Assembly: GCA_017795025.1 (NCBI GenBank)
Contig: CP051243.1
Coordinates: 2,237,501 to 2,301,500, forward strand
DNA from: Flavobacteriales bacterium
GTDB lineage: Bacteria > Bacteroidota > Bacteroidia > Flavobacteriales > Schleiferiaceae
DNA length: 64,000 bases
Direction of reading: 5' to 3'
Shown here: one piece after another, positions 27,366 to 35,008 of the stretch
Numbering within the stretch: the stretch's first letter is position 1
Layout: the number at the start of each line of letters is the position of its first letter
Made by a program: the position numbers and the translations under genes
The notes under the pieces: model-generated
The model's database searches: none
Told to the model about the DNA's origin: nothing
What the model saw: the letters and a program-made list of their open reading frames with translations, nothing else

Positions 27366-28592
27366 ATGAGCGTAGAAGTTAAAGTCCCTTCACCCGGAGA
27401 ATCGATTTCCGAAGTAGAAATTGCCAGTTGGCTAGTTGCTGATGGCGACTACGTAGAAAAAGATCAGGAAATCGCCGAAATTGATTCCGACAAAGCCACC
27501 CTTGCCTTACCGGCAGAAGAAAGTGGGGTGATCAGCTTGATTGCTGAGGAGGGCGAAGAAGTTTCCGTTGGACAAGTAATTGCCACCATCGACACCGATG
27601 CAGCCGCTCCAGAAGGAGATTCGGCACCCAAAGCGGAAAAAGAAGAAAGCAAACAAGAAGAAACTAAGAAGGAAGAAGCTCCAGCCCCTTCCTCAGAGCC
27701 TAAGAAAGAAAGCTATGCTACGGGCAGTGCTTCTCCAGCGGCAAAAAAGATTATCGACGAAAAAGGCCTCGACCCATCCAAAATTAGCGGTACGGGTCGC
27801 GATGGACGCATTACTAAGGAAGATGCGATTAAGGCCGAAGCCAGTATGGGTAGTCCTACCAATGCAGCACGTCCGAGCAGCACCTCTCGCATGAGTAGTT
27901 TACGTCGTAAACTCGCCAAGCGCTTGGTAAGCGTGAAAAACGAAACCGCTATGCTCACCACCTTTAATGAGGTGAACATGCAGCCTATTTTCGATTTACG
28001 CAAAGAGTATAAGGAAGACTTTAAAGCGAAGCACGGCGTAAGCTTAGGCTTTATGAGCTTCTTCACCTTGGCCGTAACCCGTGCCTTAAAGGAGTTCCCA
28101 CAGGTAAACAGCATGATTGATGGCGACAATTTAGTGAGCTTCGATTATGCAGATGTAAGTATCGCCGTTAGTGGACCTAAAGGGCTTATGGTGCCCGTTT
28201 TACGCAATGCCGAAAACATGAGCTTTGCCGGCGTAGAAAAAGAAATTAAGCGTTTAGCCACTCGGGTTCGCGACGGTGAAATTACGGTTGATGAAATGAC
28301 CGGCGGAACCTTTACCATTACCAATGGTGGGGTCTTTGGCTCCATGCTTTCTACGCCCATTATTAACCCACCGCAAAGCGCTATTTTAGGAATGCACAAC
28401 ATTGTTGAGCGTCCAGTAGCCGAGAATGGGGAGGTGGTTATTCGTCCGGTAATGTATGTAGCTTTAAGCTACGACCACCGAGTAATTGATGGCCGCGAAT
28501 CGGTAGGGTTCTTAGTTACCGTTAAGGAGGCCCTTGAGAATCCGGCAGAATTACTGATGGATAATGAGATTAAGAAGGCCTTAGGTTTATAA
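27366..28592 (+). CDS. sucB: Dihydrolipoyllysine-residue succinyltransferase (E2 of 2-oxoglutarate dehydrogenase)
   Basis: A 408-residue E2 core protein that transfers succinyl groups to CoA. A single lipoyl domain (about 1-76) carries Lys43 in EIDSDKATL. It is followed by an Ala/Glu/Lys-rich linker, the E1/E3-binding domain (about 120-158; [16 protein letters not shown]), and the catalytic domain with His371 and Asp375 in [10 protein letters not shown]. The E2o rather than E2p assignment follows from its partner sucA 14 nt upstream and the single lipoyl domain. Confidence 0.97.
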   Translation: MSVEVKVPSPGESISEVEIASWLVADGDYVEKDQEIAEIDSDKATLALPAEESGVISLIAEEGEEVSVGQVIATIDTDAAAPEGDSAPKAEKEESKQEETKKEEAPAPSSEPKKESYATGSASPAAKKIIDEKGLDPSKISGTGRDGRITKEDAIKAEASMGSPTNAARPSSTSRMSSLRRKLAKRLVSVKNETAMLTTFNEVNMQPIFDLRKEYKEDFKAKHGVSLGFMSFFTLAVTRALKEFPQVNSMIDGDNLVSFDYADVSIAVSGPKGLMVPVLRNAENMSFAGVEKEIKRLATRVRDGEITVDEMTGGTFTITNGGVFGSMLSTPIINPPQSAILGMHNIVERPVAENGEVVIRPVMYVALSYDHRVIDGRESVGFLVTVKEALENPAELLMDNEIKKALGL

Positions 28593-28613
28593 ACCTAGCC
28601 CTATATTGAATAG

Positions 28614-28653
28614 AAATCCCGAGTATCGCTGGTCGATAGCTCGGGATTTTTTT
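28614..28653 (+). terminator. Rho-independent terminator after sucB
   Basis: Stem AAATCCCGAG/CTCGGGATTT, extended inside by TATCG/CGATA with a one-base bulge, is followed by T residues. It closes the sucA-sucB operon. Confidence 0.88.
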
Positions 28654-28719
28654 ATTCCAAAGCAGCTTAATTATAGAGGAATAGCATAATTTACCTTTTA
28701 GAAATAACGTTCTCTTGCT

Positions 28720-29928
28720 ATGCTGAGACCAAACAAAAATCTATTCTGGGGACTAAGCCTAACTCTCATGGTCCTTATTGCCTGCGATCGCGGTGAAGAG
28801 GAGGAGAAAATCTTCGAAGGATTTTTTAGTGAGGCAGAATTGGCCATCCTCAATAGAACCCTCAATTTGGGTCCTGAGCCTTTCAATTATCGGAATCCCA
28901 ATCTCCCGGCTCACTTTAGGAGTGATGAAGCGTACGAATCGGATAATACCCCGGAGAATAATCAGATAACAAACTTCGGTGCTACCCTGGGTAGAGTGCT
29001 GTTTTACGATAAAAATCTATCGATTGATAAAAGCATCTCCTGCGCCTCCTGTCATCAGCAAGCGGCAGGCTTTTCGGATCCCGAAAAATTCAGCATCGGG
29101 CTAAACGGACAACTAACAAGGCGCAACTCCATGACGCTCCTTAATGCGCGCTACTATGAAAATGGGCGCTTCTTTTGGGATGAAAGGGCCCGAACCTTAG
29201 AAGAACAAGCCTTGATGCCCATTCAGGATCTCAAAGAAATGGGAATGACTTTAGCGGCTTTGGAAGCGCGCTTGCAAAGTCTTGACTATTACCAAGTACT
29301 TTTTAAAAAGGCTTTTGGCTCTGATGATGTGCAGGCCAATCGCATCGCTTTAGCCCTCTCCCAATTTATGCGCTCGATGGTTTCCTTTCGCTCCAAATTT
29401 GATGAAGGATTTGCTTTGGTTGGCTTTCCAGAAGATGAAGAGCAGATGCCGGACTTCCCCAACTTTAGTCCTCAAGAGAACTTGGGATTAGATATTTTTT
29501 ACCGGGGTCGTAAAGGAGCGACGTGTTTGTACTGTCATGGCAGCGCCCAACATGTAAATGATGCGGCTAAGAACAATGGACTAGACCTGAACTACGTAGA
29601 TAAAGGGAAAGGCGAAATAACCGGGCAAGCCTCGGATAACGGCTTATTTAAGGTTCCTTCTCTCCGCAATATTGCCTTAACCGCACCCTATATGCACGAT
29701 GGTCGCTTTGCAACTTTAATGGATGTGGTAAATCATTACAGCGATAGCGTACAAGATCACCCTAATTTAAACTTCCGACTCAAGGACTCCGACGATCCCT
29801 CGCCTAATTCCCAAGTACTACGATTGAATTTAAGCCAGGCCGAAAAAGAAGCGCTGGTGGCCTTTCTCCAAACGCTGAGCGACCCCAGCATCACTACCGA
29901 AGCAAGGTGGAGTGACCCATTCAAATAA
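28720..29928 (+). CDS. Di-haem cytochrome c peroxidase / MauG-like lipoprotein
   Basis: A 402-residue exported protein with lipobox LIAC (Cys22). Two haem c sites are visible: C108-ASC-H112 and C269-LYC-H273, as in bacterial cytochrome c peroxidase. Motifs such as FYDKNLSIDKSISCASCH, RRNSMTLLNA, FFWDERA and APYMHDGRFATL are typical of the family. It either reduces H2O2 with electrons from a c-type cytochrome or acts as a MauG-type oxidase; the two are not separable here. It would sit in the periplasm, lipid-anchored. TACCTTTT, one base from the -7 consensus, lies at 28692-28699. Confidence 0.92.
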   Translation: MLRPNKNLFWGLSLTLMVLIACDRGEEEEKIFEGFFSEAELAILNRTLNLGPEPFNYRNPNLPAHFRSDEAYESDNTPENNQITNFGATLGRVLFYDKNLSIDKSISCASCHQQAAGFSDPEKFSIGLNGQLTRRNSMTLLNARYYENGRFFWDERARTLEEQALMPIQDLKEMGMTLAALEARLQSLDYYQVLFKKAFGSDDVQANRIALALSQFMRSMVSFRSKFDEGFALVGFPEDEEQMPDFPNFSPQENLGLDIFYRGRKGATCLYCHGSAQHVNDAAKNNGLDLNYVDKGKGEITGQASDNGLFKVPSLRNIALTAPYMHDGRFATLMDVVNHYSDSVQDHPNLNFRLKDSDDPSPNSQVLRLNLSQAEKEALVAFLQTLSDPSITTEARWSDPFK

Positions 29929-29973
29929 ATCTAGCGCATCACCGCTTTAAAGGCATCAGATGCAATTCATCCC

Positions 29974-30001
29974 ATACCAAGAAAGTCTGTATCCTTGGTA
30001 T
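29974..30001. repeat. Inverted repeat upstream of the gene at 30011
   Basis: Arms ATACCAAG and CTTGGTAT with a 12-nt loop. The short run TCTTTAG after it makes it a poor terminator. It lies between the peroxidase gene and the next start, so either weak termination or a binding site is possible. Confidence 0.4.
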
Positions 30002-30010
30002 CTTTAGAAA

Positions 30011-30241
30011 ATGGAAATTCACTTTAGGAGTAAAGAAGAGTCGAAGCGGGAGCAAGAGGAAGCATTCTTAAGCCTCTCCGGCAGTGAGCGTGTGGAGGCT
30101 TTTATCAAGCTATCTATGACCATGAATAAACTTTTTCCTAGTAAAGGGAATAAAAAGGAGGATAAAAACTTTGTGATCTATAAAGACACTACAAACCCAC
30201 CGGTTCAGCCTCAGAAATCACCTGAGGAAAAGCCGCTTTAA
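30011..30241 (+). CDS. Small charged protein of unknown function
   Basis: A 76-residue protein beginning MEIHFRSKEESKREQEEAFLSLSGSERVEAFIKLS. The charged helical N-terminus and the SGSERVEAFIKLS pattern resemble small Bacteroidota proteins of unknown role. The Pro/Lys-rich tail overlaps the end of the convergent exbD gene by 53 nt. Coding status is moderately supported by its helical pattern and an upstream leader separated from the peroxidase gene. Confidence 0.5.
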   Translation: MEIHFRSKEESKREQEEAFLSLSGSERVEAFIKLSMTMNKLFPSKGNKKEDKNFVIYKDTTNPPVQPQKSPEEKPL

Positions 30242-30755
30242 GCTCATTCATTTCCTGGGCATTTAAATCGCCTAACTTTCGTCCGAAGCGTGCTTGTCCG
30301 AGTTCAGCCCGAAGTTCATTGTAAGCTGCCACTAATTCATTTTGCACGGAGATATAGGTCTTATAGTCTGTAGCCCGATCATTTTGCAAGGAAATTACCG
30401 CCTTTTGGGGATTATCGGAAGAGCTGCTTAGGCCCGCGGCATTCAAACAGTAAGTACAGCTGCCATCGCCATTATTGCTAATAAAAGCCTTGGCCTTGGT
30501 TCGTAAATCTTTAAGTTCGAGATAATCACCTTCTACGAGTAGTTGGTTATCGGCATTCACCAAGACCGTGAAAATATTCCGCTTATGAAGGGTATTGGCT
30601 TGTGGTACGAGGGCCTCTTCGAAGGGAGGAAGTTTACGGGTAATTCCCGCATCCACATCCATAGTGGTGGTTACTAAAAAGAAGATGAGCAATAAAAAAG
30701 CAATGTCGGCCATAGAGCCGGCATTAATTTCGGAAGCGCTTCGTTTAAAAATCAT
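30189..30755 (-). CDS. ExbD/TolR-family protein (third copy)
   Basis: A 188-residue energy-transducer subunit. The single transmembrane helix is near 14-34 (GSMADIAFLLLIFFLVTT) and carries the proton-path Asp17; the rest is periplasmic. It is a close paralogue of the protein at 31409-31975, sharing NAGSMADIAFLLLIFFLVTT, a GDGSCTYC double-Cys motif and the NELVAAYNELRAELG helix. Unlike the other two exbD genes it lies beyond a terminator, so it may have its own promoter or depend on read-through. It overlaps the small convergent gene by 53 nt. Confidence 0.9.
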   Translation of the reverse strand: MIFKRSASEINAGSMADIAFLLLIFFLVTTTMDVDAGITRKLPPFEEALVPQANTLHKRNIFTVLVNADNQLLVEGDYLELKDLRTKAKAFISNNGDGSCTYCLNAAGLSSSSDNPQKAVISLQNDRATDYKTYISVQNELVAAYNELRAELGQARFGRKLGDLNAQEMNELKAAFPQVISEAEPVGL

Positions 30756-30863
30756 GGTAAAGCAGTTTTAGGTTAATACAGTGCGATGGGGAAGGACCTT
30801 TTTAGTCTAAAGCACTTAAAATTAAAGCGTTCCTAAGGTCGAATTATTGCGAAAAGTAGGGGC

Positions 30864-30900
30864 AAAAAAAACATCCGCCCCCAAAAGAGGAGGCGGATGC
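30864..30900 (-). terminator. Terminator after the exbB/exbD operon
   Basis: Read on the minus strand, CATCCGCC/GGCGGATG (extended with C/G pairs) forms a stem followed by eight T. It lies just after the second exbD stop and separates that operon from the third exbD gene. Confidence 0.85.
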
Positions 30901-30924
30901 TTCAACAAAAACTGTATTTCAGAC

Positions 30925-31407
30925 TTATCGTCTATCTTCAAAAACCTCGCCCTTACGGGTAGAGTAATTTATTTTAAGAGAGTTTGCTTTTCGCAACTCT
31001 TGTTTGATGTCGGTAATCAAACCCATTTTCACATTTTCATCTGCTTTAATGGAAACCGTCATCAAGGGTCTTTCGGCTTCGTTGATTTCCTCACGTTTGG
31101 TAATCACAAAGTTGCGGATTTCGTTTACGCGGGCGATGGCGTCATCGAGCTGTAAAACAGGCTCGCTACCCAATTGGGCTTCATAAGTTTTAGTTGGCTT
31201 CCCTACGTAGATATAGGTAACCAAAGACTTACGCTCCAATTTCTTAATCTCGGTTGCAAAGGGCTTCTCGTTTTTCACTTTTAAGGTTACTTCACGCATT
31301 ACGGTGGTTACCATAAAGAAGAAAAGTAGCATAAAAACGATATCCGGAAGGGATGCAGTTGAGATCGCGGGTGTACCTCCGCCGGTCTTTTTCTTAAACT
31401 TTGACAT
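30925..31407 (-). CDS. ExbD/TolR-family protein (second copy)
   Basis: A 160-residue ExbD-type protein with transmembrane helix near 20-40 (SLPDIVFMLLFFFMVTT) and Asp22 in the proton-path position. The periplasmic part is shorter than in the two 188-residue copies and lacks their Cys pair, so it is the divergent member of the trio. It starts 1 nt after the preceding exbD stop. Two different ExbD proteins with one ExbB is a common Bacteroidota layout for powering TonB or related machines. Confidence 0.92.
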   Translation of the reverse strand: MSKFKKKTGGGTPAISTASLPDIVFMLLFFFMVTTVMREVTLKVKNEKPFATEIKKLERKSLVTYIYVGKPTKTYEAQLGSEPVLQLDDAIARVNEIRNFVITKREEINEAERPLMTVSIKADENVKMGLITDIKQELRKANSLKINYSTRKGEVFEDRR

Positions 31408-31408
31408 A

Positions 31409-31975
31409 TTATCCTAAACTTACCGGTTCAGCTTCGGAAATCTTCTGAGGATAGGCGTTTTGCACTTCCTTTTGTTGCTCCTCGTCGAGGTCGTCGTAAG
31501 ACTTCCCGTACAAACGATTGGAGAGCTCTTCCCGAAGTTCATTATAAGCAGCCGCTAGTTCGTTCTGCACAGAGATGTAAGTCTTGTACGAAGTACCGCG
31601 GTCATTCTGTAAGGAAATAATCGCTTTGCCAGGATTATCAGAGGAAAGCGGGTTGCGCAATCCACCACTACAGTAGTCACAAGATCCGTCGCCATTATTA
31701 TTAAGGAAGCGCTTGGCTGCCTCGCGAAGATCGGCCAGTTCCATGTACTCATCCTCTACCAATAATTGGTTTCGAGAGTTCACAAGAACGGTGAAGATGT
31801 TCTTCTTTTTAATGGGGGGTGGATCGTCGAGTTGTTCTTCATCCCATGGCGGCAGCTTACGGTTAATCCCCGAGTCAACATCCATAGTGGTGGTAACCAA
31901 GAAGAAGATCAACAGCAAGAAGGCGATATCTGCCATCGAGCCGGCATTAATTTCTGGTAATGCGCGCTTTGCCAT
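31409..31975 (-). CDS. ExbD/TolR-family protein (first copy)
   Basis: A 188-residue protein with transmembrane helix near 13-33 (GSMADIAFLLLIFFLVTT) and Asp16. The periplasmic domain holds a GDGSCDYC motif, the double Cys shared with the third copy. It follows the small membrane-protein gene by 7 nt and precedes the second exbD by 1 nt, in the order exbB, small membrane protein, exbD, exbD. Confidence 0.93.
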   Translation of the reverse strand: MAKRALPEINAGSMADIAFLLLIFFLVTTTMDVDSGINRKLPPWDEEQLDDPPPIKKKNIFTVLVNSRNQLLVEDEYMELADLREAAKRFLNNNGDGSCDYCSGGLRNPLSSDNPGKAIISLQNDRGTSYKTYISVQNELAAAYNELREELSNRLYGKSYDDLDEEQQKEVQNAYPQKISEAEPVSLG

Positions 31976-31982
31976 GATTGAA

Positions 31983-32309
31983 TTATTTACTGAATAAACG
32001 AGAAACTTCTACGTAAAGAATCGCTACGATTGCCGCGGCGGTTAGCACATAAAAGGTTCCTAATCCCATACCCACTCGCTTTGAAGTGGTTTCGGTAATG
32101 CCCATGTCGGCAAACTCCGTGGCGGCATCAGAGCCATCGCTCAGTACGTAAGTCAAACCGAAAACAACGATTAGACCAACGAGACCGAACAATCCACTCT
32201 TAGCACCACCGGGGTTCTTTACGACGTTCACCAAGGAAAAACCAAGGATTCCAATAACGCAAATTCCGATAAGTACATAAGTGATATAAAGTCCAGTATC
32301 TACTAGCAT
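31983..32309 (-). CDS. Small three-helix membrane protein of the ExbB/ExbD operon
   Basis: A 108-residue integral membrane protein with hydrophobic segments near 7-28, 40-57 and 84-103. It has no recognised domain. It sits between exbB (8 nt away) and the first exbD (7 nt away), a position such a protein holds in many Bacteroidota clusters, so a role in the same energising complex is inferred from context alone. Confidence 0.78.
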   Translation of the reverse strand: MLVDTGLYITYVLIGICVIGILGFSLVNVVKNPGGAKSGLFGLVGLIVVFGLTYVLSDGSDAATEFADMGITETTSKRVGMGLGTFYVLTAAAIVAILYVEVSRLFSK

Positions 32310-32317
32310 GCTCTAAA

Positions 32318-33190
32318 TTATTTGTTTTCGAAACGTACCAACATATCTACTAAAGAGATGGAAGCATCTTCCATAGTGTTCACGATAGAATCGACTTTAG
32401 CAATAATGTAGTTATAGAAAATTTGAAGGATGATCGCTACGATCAAACCAAATACGGTAGTAAGAAGGGCTACTTTAATACCTCCTGCTACCAATGAAGG
32501 AGAAATATCTCCGGCTTCTTGAATCGCGTCGAAGGCGTCGATCATACCAATAACGGTACCCATGAAACCAAGCATCGGAGCCAAGGCAATGAAAAGAGAA
32601 ATCCAAGATACGTTACGCTCTAAAAGTCCCATTTGTACAGAACCGTAGGATACGATTGATTTTTCAACCATTTCGATTCCTTCGCTGTGACGCTCTAAAC
32701 CTTGGTAGAAAATGCTGGCAACAGGACCACGAGTATTGCGACATACTTCTTTGGCTGCTTCAACACCACCACTCTGTAGGGCATTCTCGATTTCAGCTAA
32801 TAATTTTTTCGAATTAGGAGTTGCCATATTGAGGTAGATAATACGCTCAATACAAATGGCCAAACCAAGAATCAGGGCAATTAGTACAATTCCCATAAAC
32901 TCTGGACCACCGTCGATGAATTTTTCTTTCAATACTTGGTGGAAGGTTTGTTCCTCTTCAGTGGCTTCTTCTTCAGTTGCTGGTTCAGCAGGCTCTTTAG
33001 AAGCTTCTTCGGCTACTGCGTTGGAGTCGCTAGCCATCGCGGTTGAATCATTGGATTCGGTTGCAGTGCTGTCTTCATCCATTACTTCTTCACTAGTTGC
33101 AGCGGCGTCTGCAGCGGCATCTTGTGCTTTAAGATCAGTAGTTCCAAACATAATGGCTAGTACCGCCAAAATAGAGAGTGCTCTTTTCAT
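32318..33190 (-). CDS. MotA/TolQ/ExbB proton-channel family protein
   Basis: A 290-residue protein with an N-terminal signal-like segment (LSILAVLAIMFGTTDLKAQ), a low-complexity acidic Ala/Glu/Ser region (about 22-85) and then the three-helix ExbB core (about 95-285) with LAPMLGFMGTVIGMIDAF and GLIVAIILQIFYNYI. ExbB pentamers use proton flow to drive ExbD and TonB-like partners. The cleaved signal and acidic periplasmic extension are frequent in Bacteroidota and absent from E. coli ExbB. It is the first gene of the operon. Confidence 0.93.
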   Translation of the reverse strand: MKRALSILAVLAIMFGTTDLKAQDAAADAAATSEEVMDEDSTATESNDSTAMASDSNAVAEEASKEPAEPATEEEATEEEQTFHQVLKEKFIDGGPEFMGIVLIALILGLAICIERIIYLNMATPNSKKLLAEIENALQSGGVEAAKEVCRNTRGPVASIFYQGLERHSEGIEMVEKSIVSYGSVQMGLLERNVSWISLFIALAPMLGFMGTVIGMIDAFDAIQEAGDISPSLVAGGIKVALLTTVFGLIVAIILQIFYNYIIAKVDSIVNTMEDASISLVDMLVRFENK

Positions 33191-33289
33191 TACAGTGTTC
33201 GTTGATTAAATTTTCGGTGAAAATAAAAAAATGGCTCGAAAGCTTAACGCCCAATCGCTTTAATTATTTGGGAATTCCTTTCGAAGCGC

Positions 33290-33297
33290 CAAAACTA
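33290..33297 (-). promoter_or_regulatory. Candidate -7 element for exbB
   Basis: TAGTTTTG on the minus strand lies 100 nt from the exbB ATG, which would give a longer leader than at other genes here. No TTG -33 element was seen. Confidence 0.3.
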
Positions 33298-33395
33298 CTA
33301 TTCATTTTGGGCTTAATATAATGGGAAGCTTAATTTTCTTGTTGATATTTTCTACTTTCGCAGCCCATTTGCAATTAGCCTTGCATTTTACCATT

Positions 33396-33482
33396 GGAGA
33401 GGTGCATGAGTGGCTGAAATGGCACGCCTGGAAAGCGTGTGTGCGGGAGACCGTACCGAGGGTTCGAATCCCTCTCTCTCCG
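33396..33482 (+). tRNA. tRNA-Ser (anticodon GGA)
   Basis: An 87-nt gene with a long variable arm, as expected for serine. The acceptor stem pairs GGAGAGG with TCTCTCC (one G-T pair), the anticodon stem pairs CACGC with GCGTG around loop CTGGAAA with anticodon GGA at 33430-33432, and the T arm is GAGGG-TTCGAAT-CCCTC. The discriminator base is G and CCA is not encoded. It decodes UCC and UCU. Confidence 0.96.
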
Positions 33483-33486
33483 CAAG

Positions 33487-33522
33487 AATCCCGCGCAGCG
33501 TGAGCTGTTGCGGGATTTTTTT
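33487..33522 (+). terminator. Terminator of tRNA-Ser
   Basis: The stem AATCCCGC/GCGGGATT with an inner CAGC/GCTG pair and a GTGA loop is followed by seven T residues, starting 5 nt after the tRNA. Confidence 0.88.
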
Positions 33523-33570
33523 ATACACCACGACTCTGAGCGAAGCTCAAGGGAGGGGTGTATAAAAAAA
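33515..33570. repeat. Inverted repeat linking tRNA terminator and tandem array
   Basis: The terminator tail ATTTTTTTATACACC (33515-33529) is repeated in inverse as GGTGTATAAAAAAAT (33556-33570). Outside it, CAAGAATCCCG after the tRNA is mirrored by CGGGATTCTTG at about 33599-33609. The first array unit therefore begins as an inverted copy of the tRNA downstream sequence. Confidence 0.7.
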
Positions 33571-34074
33571 TACCAGGGCATGGAGCGTAGCGAGATGTCG
33601 GGATTCTTGATGACGGTACCCCCTTAGGGTTCAGCGACTGTAAGGGGCTAATCCCCTACCTAAGTATAACCTAAATTGAACCCAGCTAATCATATAGGTG
33701 CTCAAAAAAATACAAGGGCATGGAGGGTAGCGAGATGTCGGGATTCTTGATAACAGCTCCCCCTTAGGGTTCAGCGACTGTAAGGAGCTAATCCCCTACC
33801 TAAGTATAACCTAAATTGAACCCAGCTAATCATAGAGGTGCTCAAAAAAATACAAAGGCATGGAGCGTAGCGAGATGTCGGGATTCTTGATGACGGCTCC
33901 ACCTTAGGGTTCAGCGACTGTAAGGAGCTCATCCATTACCTAAGTAAACCGTACTCTGAAACCAACTCTTACCAGAGGTGCACAAAAAATCCCAAGGCAT
34001 GGAGCGTAGCGAGATGTCGGGATTCTTGATGACGGTACCCCCCTAGGGTTCAGCGACTGAAAGGAGCTAATCCC
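33557..34074. repeat. Tandem array, 140-bp unit, 3.7 copies
   Basis: Units start at 33557, 33697, 33837 and 33977; the last is truncated at about 34074. Each holds a GCATGGAGCGTAGCGAGATG block, CGGGATTCTTGA, then AGGGTTCAGCGACTG between partly complementary arms (such as CCCCTTA/TAAGGGG), then TAATCCC or a variant. Copies 1 and 2 are nearly identical; copy 3 diverges in its last 40 nt. No protein is encoded. On the minus strand unit 4 keeps an AATCCC/GGGATTTTTT terminator-like hairpin that units 1-3 have lost. Confidence 0.88.
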
Positions 34075-34085
34075 TCTCTCTCCGC
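34069..34085 (+). repeat. Second copy of the tRNA-Ser 3' end (att-like direct repeat)
   Basis: The 17 bases AATCCCTCTCTCTCCGC exactly repeat positions 33467-33483, which are the T-arm and acceptor 3' strand of tRNA-Ser plus two bases. The two copies are 602 bp apart and bracket the tandem array. This is the structure left by integration at a tRNA gene, but no integrase lies between them. Confidence 0.75.
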
Positions 34086-34114
34086 CTTCGCTTGCTGAAG
34101 CAAGCTACGGCGGA
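34081..34114. repeat. Nested palindrome (REP-like)
   Basis: TCCGCC/GGCGGA outside and GCTTGC/GCAAGC inside around a TGAA loop form a 34-nt hairpin. The string TTCGCTTGCTGAAGCAA from it recurs at 34220-34236. This may be a dispersed extragenic repeat. Confidence 0.6.
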
Positions 34115-34155
34115 CAAGGTCCGGTGTAGCAGCGAAAGCAATGCTAACTTCTACG

Positions 34156-34187
34156 AATCCTCATCATTTTTGGTGAGGATTTTTTTG
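34156..34187 (+). terminator. Terminator at the end of the tRNA-array region
   Basis: Stem AATCCTCA/TGAGGATT with a 10-nt loop is followed by T residues on the plus strand. A terminator here suggests that transcription from the tRNA side can cross the array. Confidence 0.75.
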
Positions 34188-34257
34188 TTCCATTAATAAA
34201 ATAGTTCGGGGCTTAGAGCTTCGCTTGCTGAAGCAATGTAGGCTTCCCATTAAGATT

Positions 34258-34291
34258 AAAAAAGAAGAGCCGAATTCCTTCGACCCTTCTT
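34258..34291 (-). terminator. Terminator after the DUF4386-type gene pair
   Basis: On the minus strand AAGAAGGGTCGA pairs with TCGGCTCTTCTT (two G-T pairs) and is followed by six T. It ends the transcript of the dehydrogenase and the two membrane-protein genes. Confidence 0.65.
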
Positions 34292-34304
34292 TATACTTCC
34301 TTGC

Positions 34305-34979
34305 TTAAATCTTTCTCCGGCAGCCGGCCCAGAACAACCAAACCGCAAAGCCCAACTCACCTACCGTCATCGGTAAAGCTAAAATCGACTCTAGGTACTG
34401 TAGATAGTCGGCATCCAAACTACTGTAGCGCTTTAAGCTATGCACCAAACTGTAACTGCCGCCAGCAAGGTATAGAAGGTAGGCCCATAGCTGAGGAATG
34501 CGTGGATCCTTATGCACCGCCTGGCCCAGCACAATTAGATGCAGTCCAAATAGAATTAAGCCATAAGACCAAATACGATCAAAAGCGGCTCTTAAGTGTA
34601 CACTCTCCTCTGCCGAAAGGCACGGAGCACCATTTAATAAGGGAAATAATTGCCCAATAGCCAGACCGAGCACCAGACTGTATAAAACACGCAATGCCAA
34701 TACGGCAAAGGCTCGGCCCGGCTGTGGATTTTTAAAGATCCGCCAAAAGGCCCAACTTACCAGAAGGTCTAAACCTAATATCGTGAGCCAGGTCCCAACT
34801 TCCATTGTCATCCAGAAGGGTTCCCTTTGCAAGCGCGCCCAAGCCTCCATGGGCTCGCTTGCGCTGTAAGTAAGATTCCGTAAGTAGCCAAAGGCAAACC
34901 CTGCCATTACGGCCATCAAGATTAAGCTCCAGGCGGCCAAGAGCGCCGATTTTCGAGAAGATTGGATGGAAGTTTTCAT
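34305..34979 (-). CDS. Multi-pass membrane protein, DUF4386-like
   Basis: A 224-residue protein with about six hydrophobic helices (near 12-32, 57-75, 87-110, 135-150, 163-180, 197-217). It parallels the next gene upstream in length, helix spacing and the end pattern (Y..YLESILALPMTVGELGFAVWLF against YTAFFEMMVVIPSVLGELSFCLFLL), so the pair looks like an old duplication. DUF4386 function is unknown. It is the last gene of a three-gene unit and is followed by a terminator. Confidence 0.7.
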   Translation of the reverse strand: MKTSIQSSRKSALLAAWSLILMAVMAGFAFGYLRNLTYSASEPMEAWARLQREPFWMTMEVGTWLTILGLDLLVSWAFWRIFKNPQPGRAFAVLALRVLYSLVLGLAIGQLFPLLNGAPCLSAEESVHLRAAFDRIWSYGLILFGLHLIVLGQAVHKDPRIPQLWAYLLYLAGGSYSLVHSLKRYSSLDADYLQYLESILALPMTVGELGFAVWLFWAGCRRKI

Positions 34980-35008
34980 TTTCGTTTTGTTTTAGTTTTT
35001 GAAGGGGT

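Noticed and set aside
27580-27894. Lys/Arg-rich frame inside sucB
   Set aside because: It is a frame shadow of the low-complexity linker of sucB.
33321-33503. Open frame over tRNA-Ser
   Set aside because: It reads through the tRNA gene and the peptide has no protein-like pattern.
33557-34074. CRISPR-like array
   Set aside because: The repeat unit is 140 bp and contiguous, with no unique spacers, and there are no cas genes in the window.
34069-34085. Attachment site of an intact integrative element
   Set aside because: The direct repeats are only 602 bp apart and enclose no integrase or other gene, so at most a scar or mini-element remains.
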